Under the pieces are notes generated by a model. That model did no database searches, was not told the DNA's origin, and saw only the letters and a list, made by a program, of their open reading frames with translations. A DNA stretch of 15,950 bases from Candidatus Bathycorpusculum fermentans (GTDB lineage: Archaea; Thermoproteota; Bathyarchaeia; Bathyarchaeales; Bathycorpusculaceae), in assembly GCA_009787175.1 (NCBI GenBank), contig WRGM01000144.1:1-15950 (forward strand). Reading direction: 5' to 3'. The position numbers and the translations under genes are program-made. Positions within the stretch are counted from its first letter, which is position 1. Each line of letters starts with the position of its first letter. This document shows, piece by piece, positions 7,576 through 13,776 of the stretch.

Positions 7576-8796
7576 TTAAGGGTTTGCAAATAGATAGAGT
7601 AAACCAAAGTATCCAAGTGCGGTAATCATTGCAGGTTTAGTTGCAACATGCATTATCATTCTGCCCTGATAGTCAATCTCTTCTACTTCACTTAAGGCTT
7701 TGCCCACGCCGAAGCGGTTGCAGAAATGTAAAACTGAATTCCAGCGTTCATCAGAAAGTGAGTTTAGAAAGTGTCTAAGGCGTAGCATGAAGGTGACGTC
7801 AAAATTTAGGGCTGTATCGCAGCGTTTTTGGTAGGTACTAAGGGTTTTAGCTGATACGTCATCTAGGGTAAGAGCGGTTTTAGCTACGTCTGCTGCTATG
7901 TCGCCGCAGGTTAAACCGAAGATGACGCCTCCTCCTGTTGTGGGTTTGACTTGTGAGGCTACATCGCCTACAGCTAAGAAACCATTGGTATATGCTTTGT
8001 TTATTGGACCAGATAGTGGTATAGCGTGATAATTGGTTGTAATTATTTTTGCGCTTTTGACTTGTTTTTTAGCTATGGGATGTTTGGTCATAAGATTTTT
8101 TAAATAGTTTTGTGGATTGCCCTTATTTGTTGCTAGACCAAGTTTTGCTGTTCCATCTGGACGGGGGATAAGCCAAGCGTAGAATCCGGGTGCGCTACTG
8201 CCCATGTATACTTCAACAGCGTGTGGTTCAACATCATGTACTTGGTCGATTTCGGTTTCAACAGCATAAACTAGACCGTTTTTGTCAAGTCCGCCAAGTT
8301 TGGCTTGTCGGAGAAGTCTTGAACTTATACCTTCAGCGTCTATGGTTATTTTTGAAGGCACAGCTGTGTTGTCTTGAAGATTTACGCCTTTAACATAGTT
8401 ATTTTCAATTTGTAGTGACTTAACAGTAGAGTCTACGTGGAATGTGGCTCCGGCTTGTTTTGCTTGGTCTGTTATGTATTGGTCAAATTTTGTTCTATTT
8501 AGAGCGCAGGTTATGGGTTTTTTTAGGTGTATTGAAAATTTTACGCCTGAGGGTGAGTAAAAGTTGGCGGCGTTAAATGTGTTTTCTATTATGCCGTTAG
8601 GGAGTGGGTAGTAGCCTAGTTTTTTTAAGCTATGAATGCTTATGTGTCCTGCGCAGTGTGAGGGCATGCCTATTTCTTTGTGTTCTTCGTAGACGTCTGT
8701 TTTAATGCCTAGCATAGCTAAGCGTCGTGCTGTATAAGAGCCTGCAGGTCCTGCACCTATTATAACTATGTTCTGTTGATTTTCTTGCTTCATCAT
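7576..8796 (-). CDS. Geranylgeranyl reductase family protein (probable archaeal lipid reductase)
   Basis: This 406-residue FAD-dependent enzyme belongs to the geranylgeranyl reductase family, which saturates double bonds of the isoprenoid chains in archaeal membrane lipids. The dinucleotide-binding motif GAGPAGSYTARRL starts at residue 14. The family Cys-Gly motif PSHCAGHIS is at 45-53, with Cys48 near the flavin in characterised relatives. FYAWLIPRPDGTAKLGLA starts at 205. The second FAD motif, FLAVGDVASQVKPTTGGGV, starts at 273. The C-terminal 25 residues are hydrophobic (ITALGYFGLLYLFA) and may associate with the membrane. Two adjacent ATGs (8796 and 8793) lie 23-26 nt from a TATA box, so the mRNA is probably leaderless. 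The exact substrate cannot be read from sequence, since paralogs also act on quinone or polyprenyl chains. Confidence 0.87.
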   Translation of the reverse strand: MMKQENQQNIVIIGAGPAGSYTARRLAMLGIKTDVYEEHKEIGMPSHCAGHISIHSLKKLGYYPLPNGIIENTFNAANFYSPSGVKFSIHLKKPITCALNRTKFDQYITDQAKQAGATFHVDSTVKSLQIENNYVKGVNLQDNTAVPSKITIDAEGISSRLLRQAKLGGLDKNGLVYAVETEIDQVHDVEPHAVEVYMGSSAPGFYAWLIPRPDGTAKLGLATNKGNPQNYLKNLMTKHPIAKKQVKSAKIITTNYHAIPLSGPINKAYTNGFLAVGDVASQVKPTTGGGVIFGLTCGDIAADVAKTALTLDDVSAKTLSTYQKRCDTALNFDVTFMLRLRHFLNSLSDERWNSVLHFCNRFGVGKALSEVEEIDYQGRMIMHVATKPAMITALGYFGLLYLFANP

Positions 8797-8812
8797 TACA
8801 TTGATGTTGGGG

Positions 8813-8825
8813 GTTTATTAAAAAG
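8813..8825 (-). promoter_or_regulatory. TATA box for the geranylgeranyl reductase - pth2 - truD unit
   Basis: The minus-strand box CTTTTTAATAAAC is centred 23-26 nt upstream of the paired ATG codons. This is the geometry of a leaderless archaeal transcript. Confidence 0.5.
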
Positions 8826-8844
8826 GAATCGAAAAAGAAGAGGG

Positions 8845-9100
8845 TTAAGTATTGTTTAGCATGAATAGTTTTGCTGCGGCTTCAAGAGTTTTCTCTTCCC
8901 TATTTGAGGCGGCATATTGGATATTTTCGATAACTGGCTGAAAGAGTTTGCCTACAAGTTTGCTAGTTAAGTCGCTCACAATTTTTTTTCTGTCCCTCAC
9001 TTATTGTACCTATCTTTTTTAGAGCTTCAGCGAGTTCTTTCTGTCTATTTTTTTCAACATGAGTAAGTAAATCGAAGACTAAATTGTTAACGTCTTCCAA
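8845..9100 (-). pseudogene. Small glutamyl-tRNA reductase dimerisation-domain-like gene, split by a frameshift in an A8 tract
   Basis: Reading from TTG at 9100, the first frame gives LEDVNNLVFDLL... then RQKELAEALKKIGTISEGQ and stops at 8963 after 45 codons. Dropping one A from the A8 tract (T8 on plus, 8982-8989) continues it as KKIVSDLTSKLVGKLFQP, then VIENIQYAA and TLEAAAKLFMLNNT, ending at 8845. The joined product, about 84 residues, has the pattern of the C-terminal helical dimerisation domain of glutamyl-tRNA reductase (HemA): RxxELxxALKKL, an LTxxLVxKLxxP core and a final AAxxLFxL. The catalytic and NADPH domains are absent. The gene seems deliberately translated: GGGAG lies 7 nt before the TTG and next to the stop of the upstream regulator, 12 nt away. 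It could be a pseudogene, a homopolymer sequencing error or a slippage-expressed gene. Confidence 0.6.
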
Positions 9101-9112
9101 CAGTATACTCCC

Positions 9113-10090
9113 TTATGTAGTTATAATAGGAGGAGTTGTTAGATATGTCATAGTTGCTTGTGGCTGTTCTATGCAATCCGTGAAAGCCCAGGTTTCTTCT
9201 ACTTTTTGTGTCAAATTTTGCAGTACGATAGCTAATTTTTGTCCGCTACTTGTTAGGCTGTATGTTAGGGGGATTTTTTTTGTGAAAACCAGTTTTTTGC
9301 CTCTTAAGTGCCTTAGGTGCGCGTATATTCTGCGTTGTGAGAGCCCGGCAAGTTTTGAGAGTTTATCAGCAGCTATTCCTTCATAGGGTATTGATAGGTA
9401 AACTTTCATTTCTGACTCGGTTAATTTTTCAAGTGCAGGATCACGCTTTGATCTATGGAAAAAGACATAGTTTCGGTTTTCAGGAGTATTAATTAAGCCT
9501 GCTGCGGCTAAGCGGTTAATTGTTCGAGAAGCTATTGTTGGAGAGAGGACTTGTCTGATTTCTTCACAAGTTTTTGGCTCTAAGAGAAGCAACTGTATAA
9601 GGGTCTCCTCATGACATTCAGATTGCTGAGGCAAATTTTGGATAAAATCACCAAAACTATAAAGATTATCATGTATGCAGCTGCCAAATAGTGTAGCAGT
9701 ATATTTGCCGGTTAACTCAGTTATCAAACCAATAGTTATTAATGGCTGAATATATTCCTCAGTTATTGAATTCACACTTTGCTTTACATTAATGCTCCTA
9801 AGTTCCTGTTGAATTTTAGCAAGTGTACATCGACTGCTAATAATCATCTGAAAAACATGAAGTCTTGTCGGATTTTTTAGAACATTAAAAAAGTCTGTCA
9901 TATAATTAGGATTATTTAGAATACTCTGAAGGCTTCTTAACTCGTTTTTCAGCCGATATAGACGGCAGAGGCTAATGCATTGAATAGGTGTAATTGGCAT
10001 ACAAGTCTTACACATGTTTTCAAGGCTTTTAAAATTCACAAACCCCTCCTGACTATCCTGCGGCTTTGCTGATAATACACTAATAACCAT
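9113..10090 (-). CDS. Multi-winged-helix transcriptional regulator with an N-terminal four-cysteine cluster
   Basis: I recognise the architecture but no named family. Residues 27-42 carry Cys27, Cys30, Cys38 and Cys42 (CX2C-X7-CX3C), followed by the basic helix RLYRLKNELRSL. This could hold zinc or an Fe-S cluster. Three winged-helix-like units follow. The first (about 66-135) contains FNVLKNPTRLHVFQMI, the second (about 160-212) contains LLLLEPKTCEEI and TINRLAAAGLI, and the third (about 220-290) contains LSKLAGLSQRRIYAHLRHLRGKKLV. No membrane segment is seen, so it is a cytosolic DNA-binding protein. The ATG at 10090 has the strong ribosome binding site GGAGGTG 5 nt before it. The downstream neighbour is the GluTR-dimer-like mini-gene, probably translationally coupled. 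Sensing of metal, redox state or tetrapyrrole is possible but is inference only. Confidence 0.75.
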   Translation of the reverse strand: MVISVLSAKPQDSQEGFVNFKSLENMCKTCMPITPIQCISLCRLYRLKNELRSLQSILNNPNYMTDFFNVLKNPTRLHVFQMIISSRCTLAKIQQELRSINVKQSVNSITEEYIQPLITIGLITELTGKYTATLFGSCIHDNLYSFGDFIQNLPQQSECHEETLIQLLLLEPKTCEEIRQVLSPTIASRTINRLAAAGLINTPENRNYVFFHRSKRDPALEKLTESEMKVYLSIPYEGIAADKLSKLAGLSQRRIYAHLRHLRGKKLVFTKKIPLTYSLTSSGQKLAIVLQNLTQKVEETWAFTDCIEQPQATMTYLTTPPIITT

Positions 10091-10444
10091 AAGCGCACCT
10101 CCAAGGGTTTACCGAATTTTTAGCATCACAAAAAACCGTACTCTTTGCTATGCTAAAACCTGTTGAGAGAGAAACTGAGACGGAAAGTAAGACACACACT
10201 TTTCTCATCAAACTCACCAAAAATATCAGCCAGCACAAGTGTAAAAAGCATTTTCGTAAAGAAACATTGACCACAGTTAGTCAAGAAGTCTTTACTAAAA
10301 TATAAACATAGAAGACTGCACCATCGGCCGCTGGACCGATGCTGGAAGAACCACGAAAACCCAAAAATGTTTTCATGGGAAAACAACAAACTACCAAAAA
10401 TTTAACCATAACGTAAACCAATTTCCCACAAATAAACATACACT
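10091..10444. other. 354-nt noncoding stretch: long leader of the regulator plus a GC-rich hairpin
   Basis: No protein is convincing here. A minus-strand TATA-like box, GTTTATATTTTAG (10295-10307), lies about 205 nt before the regulator ATG, implying a leader near 185 nt. A 6-bp inverted repeat (AGTCTT 10287-10292, AAGACT 10312-10317) brackets that box. A short perfect hairpin, CATCGG/CCGATG with an 8-nt loop (10322-10341), stands out as GC-rich in an AT-rich setting. Inside the leader, a 42-codon minus frame (10080-10208, ATG with GGTGAG 4 nt before it) has a hydrophobic start and overlaps the first 11 nt of the regulator. It may be a leader peptide or chance. Confidence 0.4.
10295..10307 (-). 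promoter_or_regulatory. TATA-like box, candidate promoter of the regulator unit
   Basis: The minus-strand box GTTTATATTTTAG is the best TATA match upstream of the regulator gene. Transcription would start near 10275. It is flanked by the 6-bp inverted repeat at 10287-10292 and 10312-10317, a possible operator. Confidence 0.35.
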
Positions 10445-11056
10445 TTATAATTGGTCAAAAATTTTTGAAGCCTTATCTAAGGTTATCTCAATAGGATAAA
10501 TCTGCAAAGCACCACTATCATTTTTAAGCAAAAAACTTTTAGGCTCAAGATAACCCCGCCTCTCTTTCATAAGCATTTGATACTTAGTTCTCAAACCGCC
10601 GCCATAACCACCTAAAGAAAGATCCGCCCTAACCACACGATGACAGGGAACAATAGGCACAAAGAGGTTACCTGCCATAATATTTCCAACAGCTCGTGAA
10701 CCACCACCAACAGCTTTAGCAACCGCACCATAAGTAGAAACATAACCTATAGGAATCTGCATAACCGCATTAAGAACAATAACTGTATATTTTGGCAGTT
10801 TATCCATATCAAAACTGAAAGTACATATAACCTCTTTTCCCTCAAGAATATCTGCCATTAGACTGAAAACTTTTTCTGCATAAACGTCAGCAGATGATTG
10901 AGATAAAATTTGGAAGGGCATATTAAAGGGTAATTTATCAAGCAGATCGCTTAGAACTTTTTGCTCAGTATCAGCAAAAGAAGAAGCAACAATTCGATTA
11001 TTACATGCTACCGCTAGCCATATACCATTAACAGCTTGCGTATAGATTCGAATCAT
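10445..11056 (-). CDS. ogt: Methylated-DNA--protein-cysteine methyltransferase (O6-alkylguanine repair)
   Basis: The 203-residue protein carries the complete active-site domain of the suicide DNA-repair methyltransferases. IPIGYVSTYGAVAKAV lies at 101-116, GGSRAVGNIM at 118-127 with the arginine finger Arg121, and IVPCHRVV at 135-142 with acceptor Cys138. LGGYGGGLRTKYQMLMKE follows. The alkyl group moves from O6 of guanine to Cys138, which inactivates the protein. The N-terminal half (about 1-85) is the poorly conserved cap domain. About 30 residues extend past the usual end of the catalytic domain (ALQIYPIEITLDKASKIFDQL), a modest extension of unknown role. A TATA box 28 nt before the ATG at 11056 indicates a leaderless mRNA. 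It appears to be a single-gene unit. Confidence 0.93.
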   Translation of the reverse strand: MIRIYTQAVNGIWLAVACNNRIVASSFADTEQKVLSDLLDKLPFNMPFQILSQSSADVYAEKVFSLMADILEGKEVICTFSFDMDKLPKYTVIVLNAVMQIPIGYVSTYGAVAKAVGGGSRAVGNIMAGNLFVPIVPCHRVVRADLSLGGYGGGLRTKYQMLMKERRGYLEPKSFLLKNDSGALQIYPIEITLDKASKIFDQL

Positions 11057-11080
11057 TACCCAGCCTCTCTTAGAGATACC

Positions 11081-11088
11081 GTTAAAAG
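11081..11088 (-). promoter_or_regulatory. TATA-like box for ogt
   Basis: The minus-strand CTTTTAAC is centred about 28 nt upstream of the ATG, consistent with leaderless transcription. A second A/T-rich candidate (TTAAATTTTA) lies about 15 nt further upstream. Confidence 0.35.
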
Positions 11089-11201
11089 GAGAAACTAAAA
11101 TTTAACAGTTTCGTCTAAACACTACTTAGACAAAACAGAGGCTATCTATAAGAAAAAGTAGAAAACCTGCCAATCAATGATTACACACAAAATACAAACT
11201 G

Positions 11202-11220
11202 TTATATTTGGCTTAATTTA
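11202..11220 (+). promoter_or_regulatory. TATA-box region for tRNA-Gly
   Basis: Two overlapping candidates, TTATATTT (11202-11209) and TTAATTTA (11213-11220), lie about 35 and 25 nt before the tRNA 5' end. Either would give a short 5' leader for RNase P to remove. Confidence 0.4.
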
Positions 11221-11240
11221 CAGTTTAAAGCCAAACACTT

Positions 11241-11316
11241 GCGGTCGTAGTCTAGCCTGGTAGGACATCAGCTTCCCAAGCTGAATACTCGGGTTCAAAT
11301 CCCGGCGATCGCACCA
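11241..11316 (+). tRNA. tRNA-Gly (anticodon CCC), CCA end encoded
   Basis: A complete cloverleaf can be drawn. The acceptor stem is GCGGTCG paired with CGATCGC, including one G-U pair, with discriminator A at 11313 and genomic CCA at 11314-11316. The D arm contains CCTGGTAGG. The anticodon stem TCAGC/GCTGA encloses the loop TTCCCAA with anticodon CCC at 11275-11277. The T arm is TCGGG-TTCAAAT-CCCGG. No intron is present. It decodes GGG glycine codons. A transposase relic begins within about 25 nt of its 3' end. Confidence 0.95.
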
Positions 11317-11336
11317 GCTATTCGGGTATGATACCG

Positions 11337-12142
11337 TTACTCAAAATATGGTTTCAATAAAGGAAAAACTGTCAATATTGATGGAAAAACCATCTGTGGG
11401 AGCAAAAATATGGTGTATAAAGCATATTATATTGTGTCTGCTTGGGTGAGTGAGAATCAGATTACTCTTGGCGAAAATGCTGTTGATGAGAAGAGTAATG
11501 AAGTTACTGCGGTTCCAAAGTTGCTTGATTTGGTTGATGTGTCGGGTGCAACTGTTACTTGATGCGATGGGTTGTCAGGTAGATGTTGCAAGAAAGATTG
11601 TGGAAAAAGATGTGGATTATTGTTTGGTGTTGAAGGGGAACCAAAAAAGTTTGTATGAAGAGGTAGCGGTGTATTTTGAAAATTTGGTAGTGGAACAGCA
11701 ATGTGTTGTCGTAAAAGAGAGTGGTCATGGACGTGTTGAGTGTTGGGAGTATTTTTGGAGACAGATATTGATTGGTTGTCACGGAAGGTTGATTGGGTGG
11801 GGTTGAGGGGTGTTGGTATGATTAAGTCTAGTGTTTTGGAGAAGAATGTTTTGTGTTGTGAAACTCGGTATTTTGTATTTCTTTGGTTGATGTAGACAGG
11901 TTTGCGGATGTTGTGCGTAGGCATTGGTCTATTGAGAATCAGTTGCATTGGCGACTTGATGTTACCTTTGGTGAGGACAGTGTGAGGATGTATAAGGATA
12001 ATTCGCCCTTGAATTGGAATGTTATGCGGAAGCTGCTTTGCCCCTTTTACGCAATGCAAATGTTGGAGAGAAGACTAGTGTTAAGCGTAAAATGTTCATG
12101 GCTGCTCTTGATGTTACTATACTTGAAAAAATTCTATTCTAA
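11337..12142 (+). pseudogene. ISAs1-family transposase relic (N-terminus missing, several frameshifts)
   Basis: Pieces in shifting frames reassemble into the DDE domain of an ISAs1-family transposase. They are VNIDGKTICGS (first Asp), then LGENAVDEKSNEVTAVPKLL, DAMGCQVDVARKI (second Asp), DYCLVLKGNQKSLYEEV, GHGRVE, RRHWSIENQLHWRLDVTFGED (catalytic Glu), and a C-terminal part ending in KMFMAALDVTILEKILF and TAA at 12140-12142. Frame breaks lie near 11560 (two bases missing from the expected VTIDAMGCQ), 11755, 11880 and 12036. The N-terminal ISAs1-associated domain (about 100 residues) is absent: an in-frame stop lies just upstream and the match begins right after tRNA-Gly. It cannot make an active transposase. 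Catalytic residues survive in the fragments, so decay seems fairly recent. Confidence 0.88.
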
Positions 12143-12146
12143 AAGT

Positions 12147-12162
12147 AAGTGCTTTTACCCTG
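12147..12162. repeat. Probable right terminal inverted repeat of the ISAs1 relic
   Basis: AAGTGCTTTTACCCTG lies just after the transposase stop. Read inward it begins CAGGGTAAAAGC, resembling the CAGGG-type ends of ISAs1 elements. No matching left copy is present near the tRNA, consistent with loss of the left end. Confidence 0.45.
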
Positions 12163-12300
12163 CATCTTAATGGCTGCATAAATTCTTAAAATGTGATTCG
12201 GAACTGGAAGAATAATAGAATACACAACAGGTAAATCCCGAGGCTATTAAGCAAATAATTTGGCAATAACTATTAGCGTGATTTTAATGTTAGAAGAGCA

Positions 12301-12310
12301 TTTATAAGTA
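12301..12310 (+). promoter_or_regulatory. TATA box for the proteasome beta gene
   Basis: TTTATAAGTA is centred about 54 nt upstream of the ATG. Transcription would start about 27 nt before the start codon, leaving room for the AAGGTGA ribosome binding site. The box lies outside the IS relic, so the promoter was not disrupted. Confidence 0.5.
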
Positions 12311-12358
12311 ATAACCTTAATACAGTGTTTGTATATTACAAGCAAAAGGTGAAAAGTT

Positions 12359-13072
12359 ATGGAAAGATATGGGTTTCAGGCACAGTTTCAATCTTTACGG
12401 GAAATTCCACAGATGCATGTAATGCCTCAGGGAGAGCAGAATCAACAACAACCTCAGGGTAATCAAGCACCGCAGAGCATGGTTTGGATGCCGGGTGCAA
12501 CAACTGTGGGTGTTGTATGTGCTGACGGAGTAATTTTAGCGTCAGAAAAGCGTGTAACATATGGTGGTTTTATCATGAGCCGTGGTGGTAAGAAGGTTTT
12601 TGAGGTGACAGATCAGATTGGTGTTGCATGTGCTGGGCTTGTGGGGGATATGCAGGTTCTTGCCAGAGAAATGGATGCTCAGGCTAAACTTTTTAGTATG
12701 GATGTTGGTAGAAAGATTAGTGTGAGGGCCGCGTCTAAGCTTATGGCAAATATTCTCTTTAATCGTAGGTATGCGCCATTGTTTACTCAAACTATCATTG
12801 GAGGTATAGATGATGAGGGCGCAACTTTGTTTGTTTTAGATGTTTTAGGTTCGCTTATTCTGGATAAATATGCAGCGGTTGGTTCAGGTACAGAGACGGC
12901 CATAAGTATTATTGAGGAAGCGTATAAAGAGTCAATAACTATTGCTGAAGCAAAGGATCTTGTAAAGAGGGCAATAAAAGCTGCAATAAATAGAGACGCA
13001 ATGAGCGGCGATGGCATTGACTTTCTTATTATAACTAAGGAAGGCATAGTTGAAGAATCTATAAAATTTTAA
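12359..13072 (+). CDS. psmB: Proteasome beta subunit, probably noncatalytic (Thr1 replaced by Ala)
   Basis: The 237-residue protein has a full 20S beta-subunit core starting at residue 47: ATTVGVVCADGVILASEKRV, KKVFEVTDQIGVACAGLVGD, IIGGIDDEGATLFVLDVLGS, YAAVGSGTE and RDAMSGDGIDFLII. In active subunits the propeptide ends G|TTTVG, with Thr1 as nucleophile. Here the text is G46-A47-T-T-V-G, so Thr1 is Ala, and Asp17 is Glu63. Lys33 (K79) and the later Ser/Asp positions (S176, D213, S216) remain. The subunit should pack into the ring but not self-process or cleave peptides. It carries a 46-residue Gln- and Met-rich N-terminal extension that would stay attached. It resembles the inactive beta1 type I recall from Sulfolobales, so an active beta should be encoded elsewhere. 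The ATG is preceded by AAGGTGA 7 nt away. Confidence 0.88.
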   Translation: MERYGFQAQFQSLREIPQMHVMPQGEQNQQQPQGNQAPQSMVWMPGATTVGVVCADGVILASEKRVTYGGFIMSRGGKKVFEVTDQIGVACAGLVGDMQVLAREMDAQAKLFSMDVGRKISVRAASKLMANILFNRRYAPLFTQTIIGGIDDEGATLFVLDVLGSLILDKYAAVGSGTETAISIIEEAYKESITIAEAKDLVKRAIKAAINRDAMSGDGIDFLIITKEGIVEESIKF

Positions 13073-13080
13073 AATCAACC

Positions 13081-13110
13081 TTTTTTTAGGTACCTTTTAA
13101 TTTTTGTTTT
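13081..13110 (+). terminator. Oligo-T terminator after psmB
   Basis: T7 at 13081-13087 and further T runs follow within 10-40 nt of the psmB stop. This fits archaeal oligo-T termination and suggests that psmB and the next gene are separate units. Confidence 0.45.
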
Positions 13111-13111
13111 C

Positions 13112-13118
13112 TTATAAG
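13112..13118 (+). promoter_or_regulatory. TATA box for the AMMECR1-family gene
   Basis: TTATAAG is centred 32 nt before the ATG at 13147 and only 20 nt before the GTG at 13135. The spacing favours the ATG as the start. Confidence 0.45.
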
Positions 13119-13146
13119 ATGCTGTTAGCTGTTAGTGGATGTTTGG

Positions 13147-13776
13147 ATGTTGTTTGAGTTAACTGATGATTCTGGAAAATTTTTAGTTAAACTTGCAAGA
13201 GATACCGTTGAGGCGTTTCTTAAAACTGGTTGCACGTCAGAATTGTCTAGTGATGTGCTGCAAAGGTTTTACATGAAATGTGGCGTTTTTGTAACTATTA
13301 GCATGTTTGATAGGGGTGAGAAGGTGTTGCGTGGCTGTATAGGTTATCCATATCCAACGAGTTCTCTTGTAGATGCAGTTGTTAATTCTGCTATAAATGC
13401 TGCGACGGGGGATCCGCGTTTTCCGTCTATGGTTTTTGAAGAGTTGGATAGGTGTGTTTTTGATGTTAGTGTTTTAACGCCGCCAGAATTAATACAAGTT
13501 GATAATCCAAAAGAGTATATTCAGCATATCAAAGTTGGAAGAGATGGGTTAATTGTGGAAAAAGGGGGTAATAAGGGGTTGCTTTTGCCGCAAGTGCCAG
13601 TTGAGTGGCAGTGGAGTGAGGAAGAGTTTCTCTGTCAATGCTGTATGAAGGCAGGTCTGTTACCTGATAGCTGGTTAGTAAGTGGCATTAAAATTTACAG
13701 GTTTGCGGCTATAATTTTTGAAGAACTAGAGCCAAAGGGTGAAATCAAGCGTTCAAACTTGCACGGCACATGTTAG
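13147..13776 (+). CDS. AMMECR1-family protein
   Basis: This protein of 209 residues (213 from an upstream GTG at 13135) belongs to the conserved AMMECR1 family found in archaea and eukaryotes. The family hallmark LRGCIGYPYP is present, followed by DAVVNSAINAATGDPRFPSM, VFDVSVLTPPELI, GRDGLIVEKGGNKGLLLPQV and the C-terminal EFLCQCCMKAGL. The conserved Cys in RGCIG has long been suspected to be a functional or catalytic residue. No reaction is firmly established. In some archaea the gene neighbours a MEMO-type dioxygenase, but that is not seen here. The start at 13147 is chosen from TATA spacing. Its stop overlaps the stop of the convergent glycosyltransferase by 3 bases. Confidence 0.87.
   Translation: MLFELTDDSGKFLVKLARDTVEAFLKTGCTSELSSDVLQRFYMKCGVFVTISMFDRGEKVLRGCIGYPYPTSSLVDAVVNSAINAATGDPRFPSMVFEELDRCVFDVSVLTPPELIQVDNPKEYIQHIKVGRDGLIVEKGGNKGLLLPQVPVEWQWSEEEFLCQCCMKAGLLPDSWLVSGIKIYRFAAIIFEELEPKGEIKRSNLHGTC

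Noticed and set aside
10153..10389. 78-codon minus-strand frame in the regulator's upstream region
   Set aside because: Phe/Ser/Cys-rich composition, no ribosome binding site, and it spans the TATA box and the hairpin. It looks like chance in T-rich sequence.
11324..11334. Small palindrome GGTATGATACC after tRNA-Gly as a possible attachment site
   Set aside because: It is 11 nt long with no second copy, and no integrase gene is visible in the window.
11457..12059. 200-codon open frame antisense to the ISAs1 relic
   Set aside because: Its composition (His, Pro, Thr, Asn rich) is that of a reverse-complement shadow, while the plus strand matches a known transposase family across frames.
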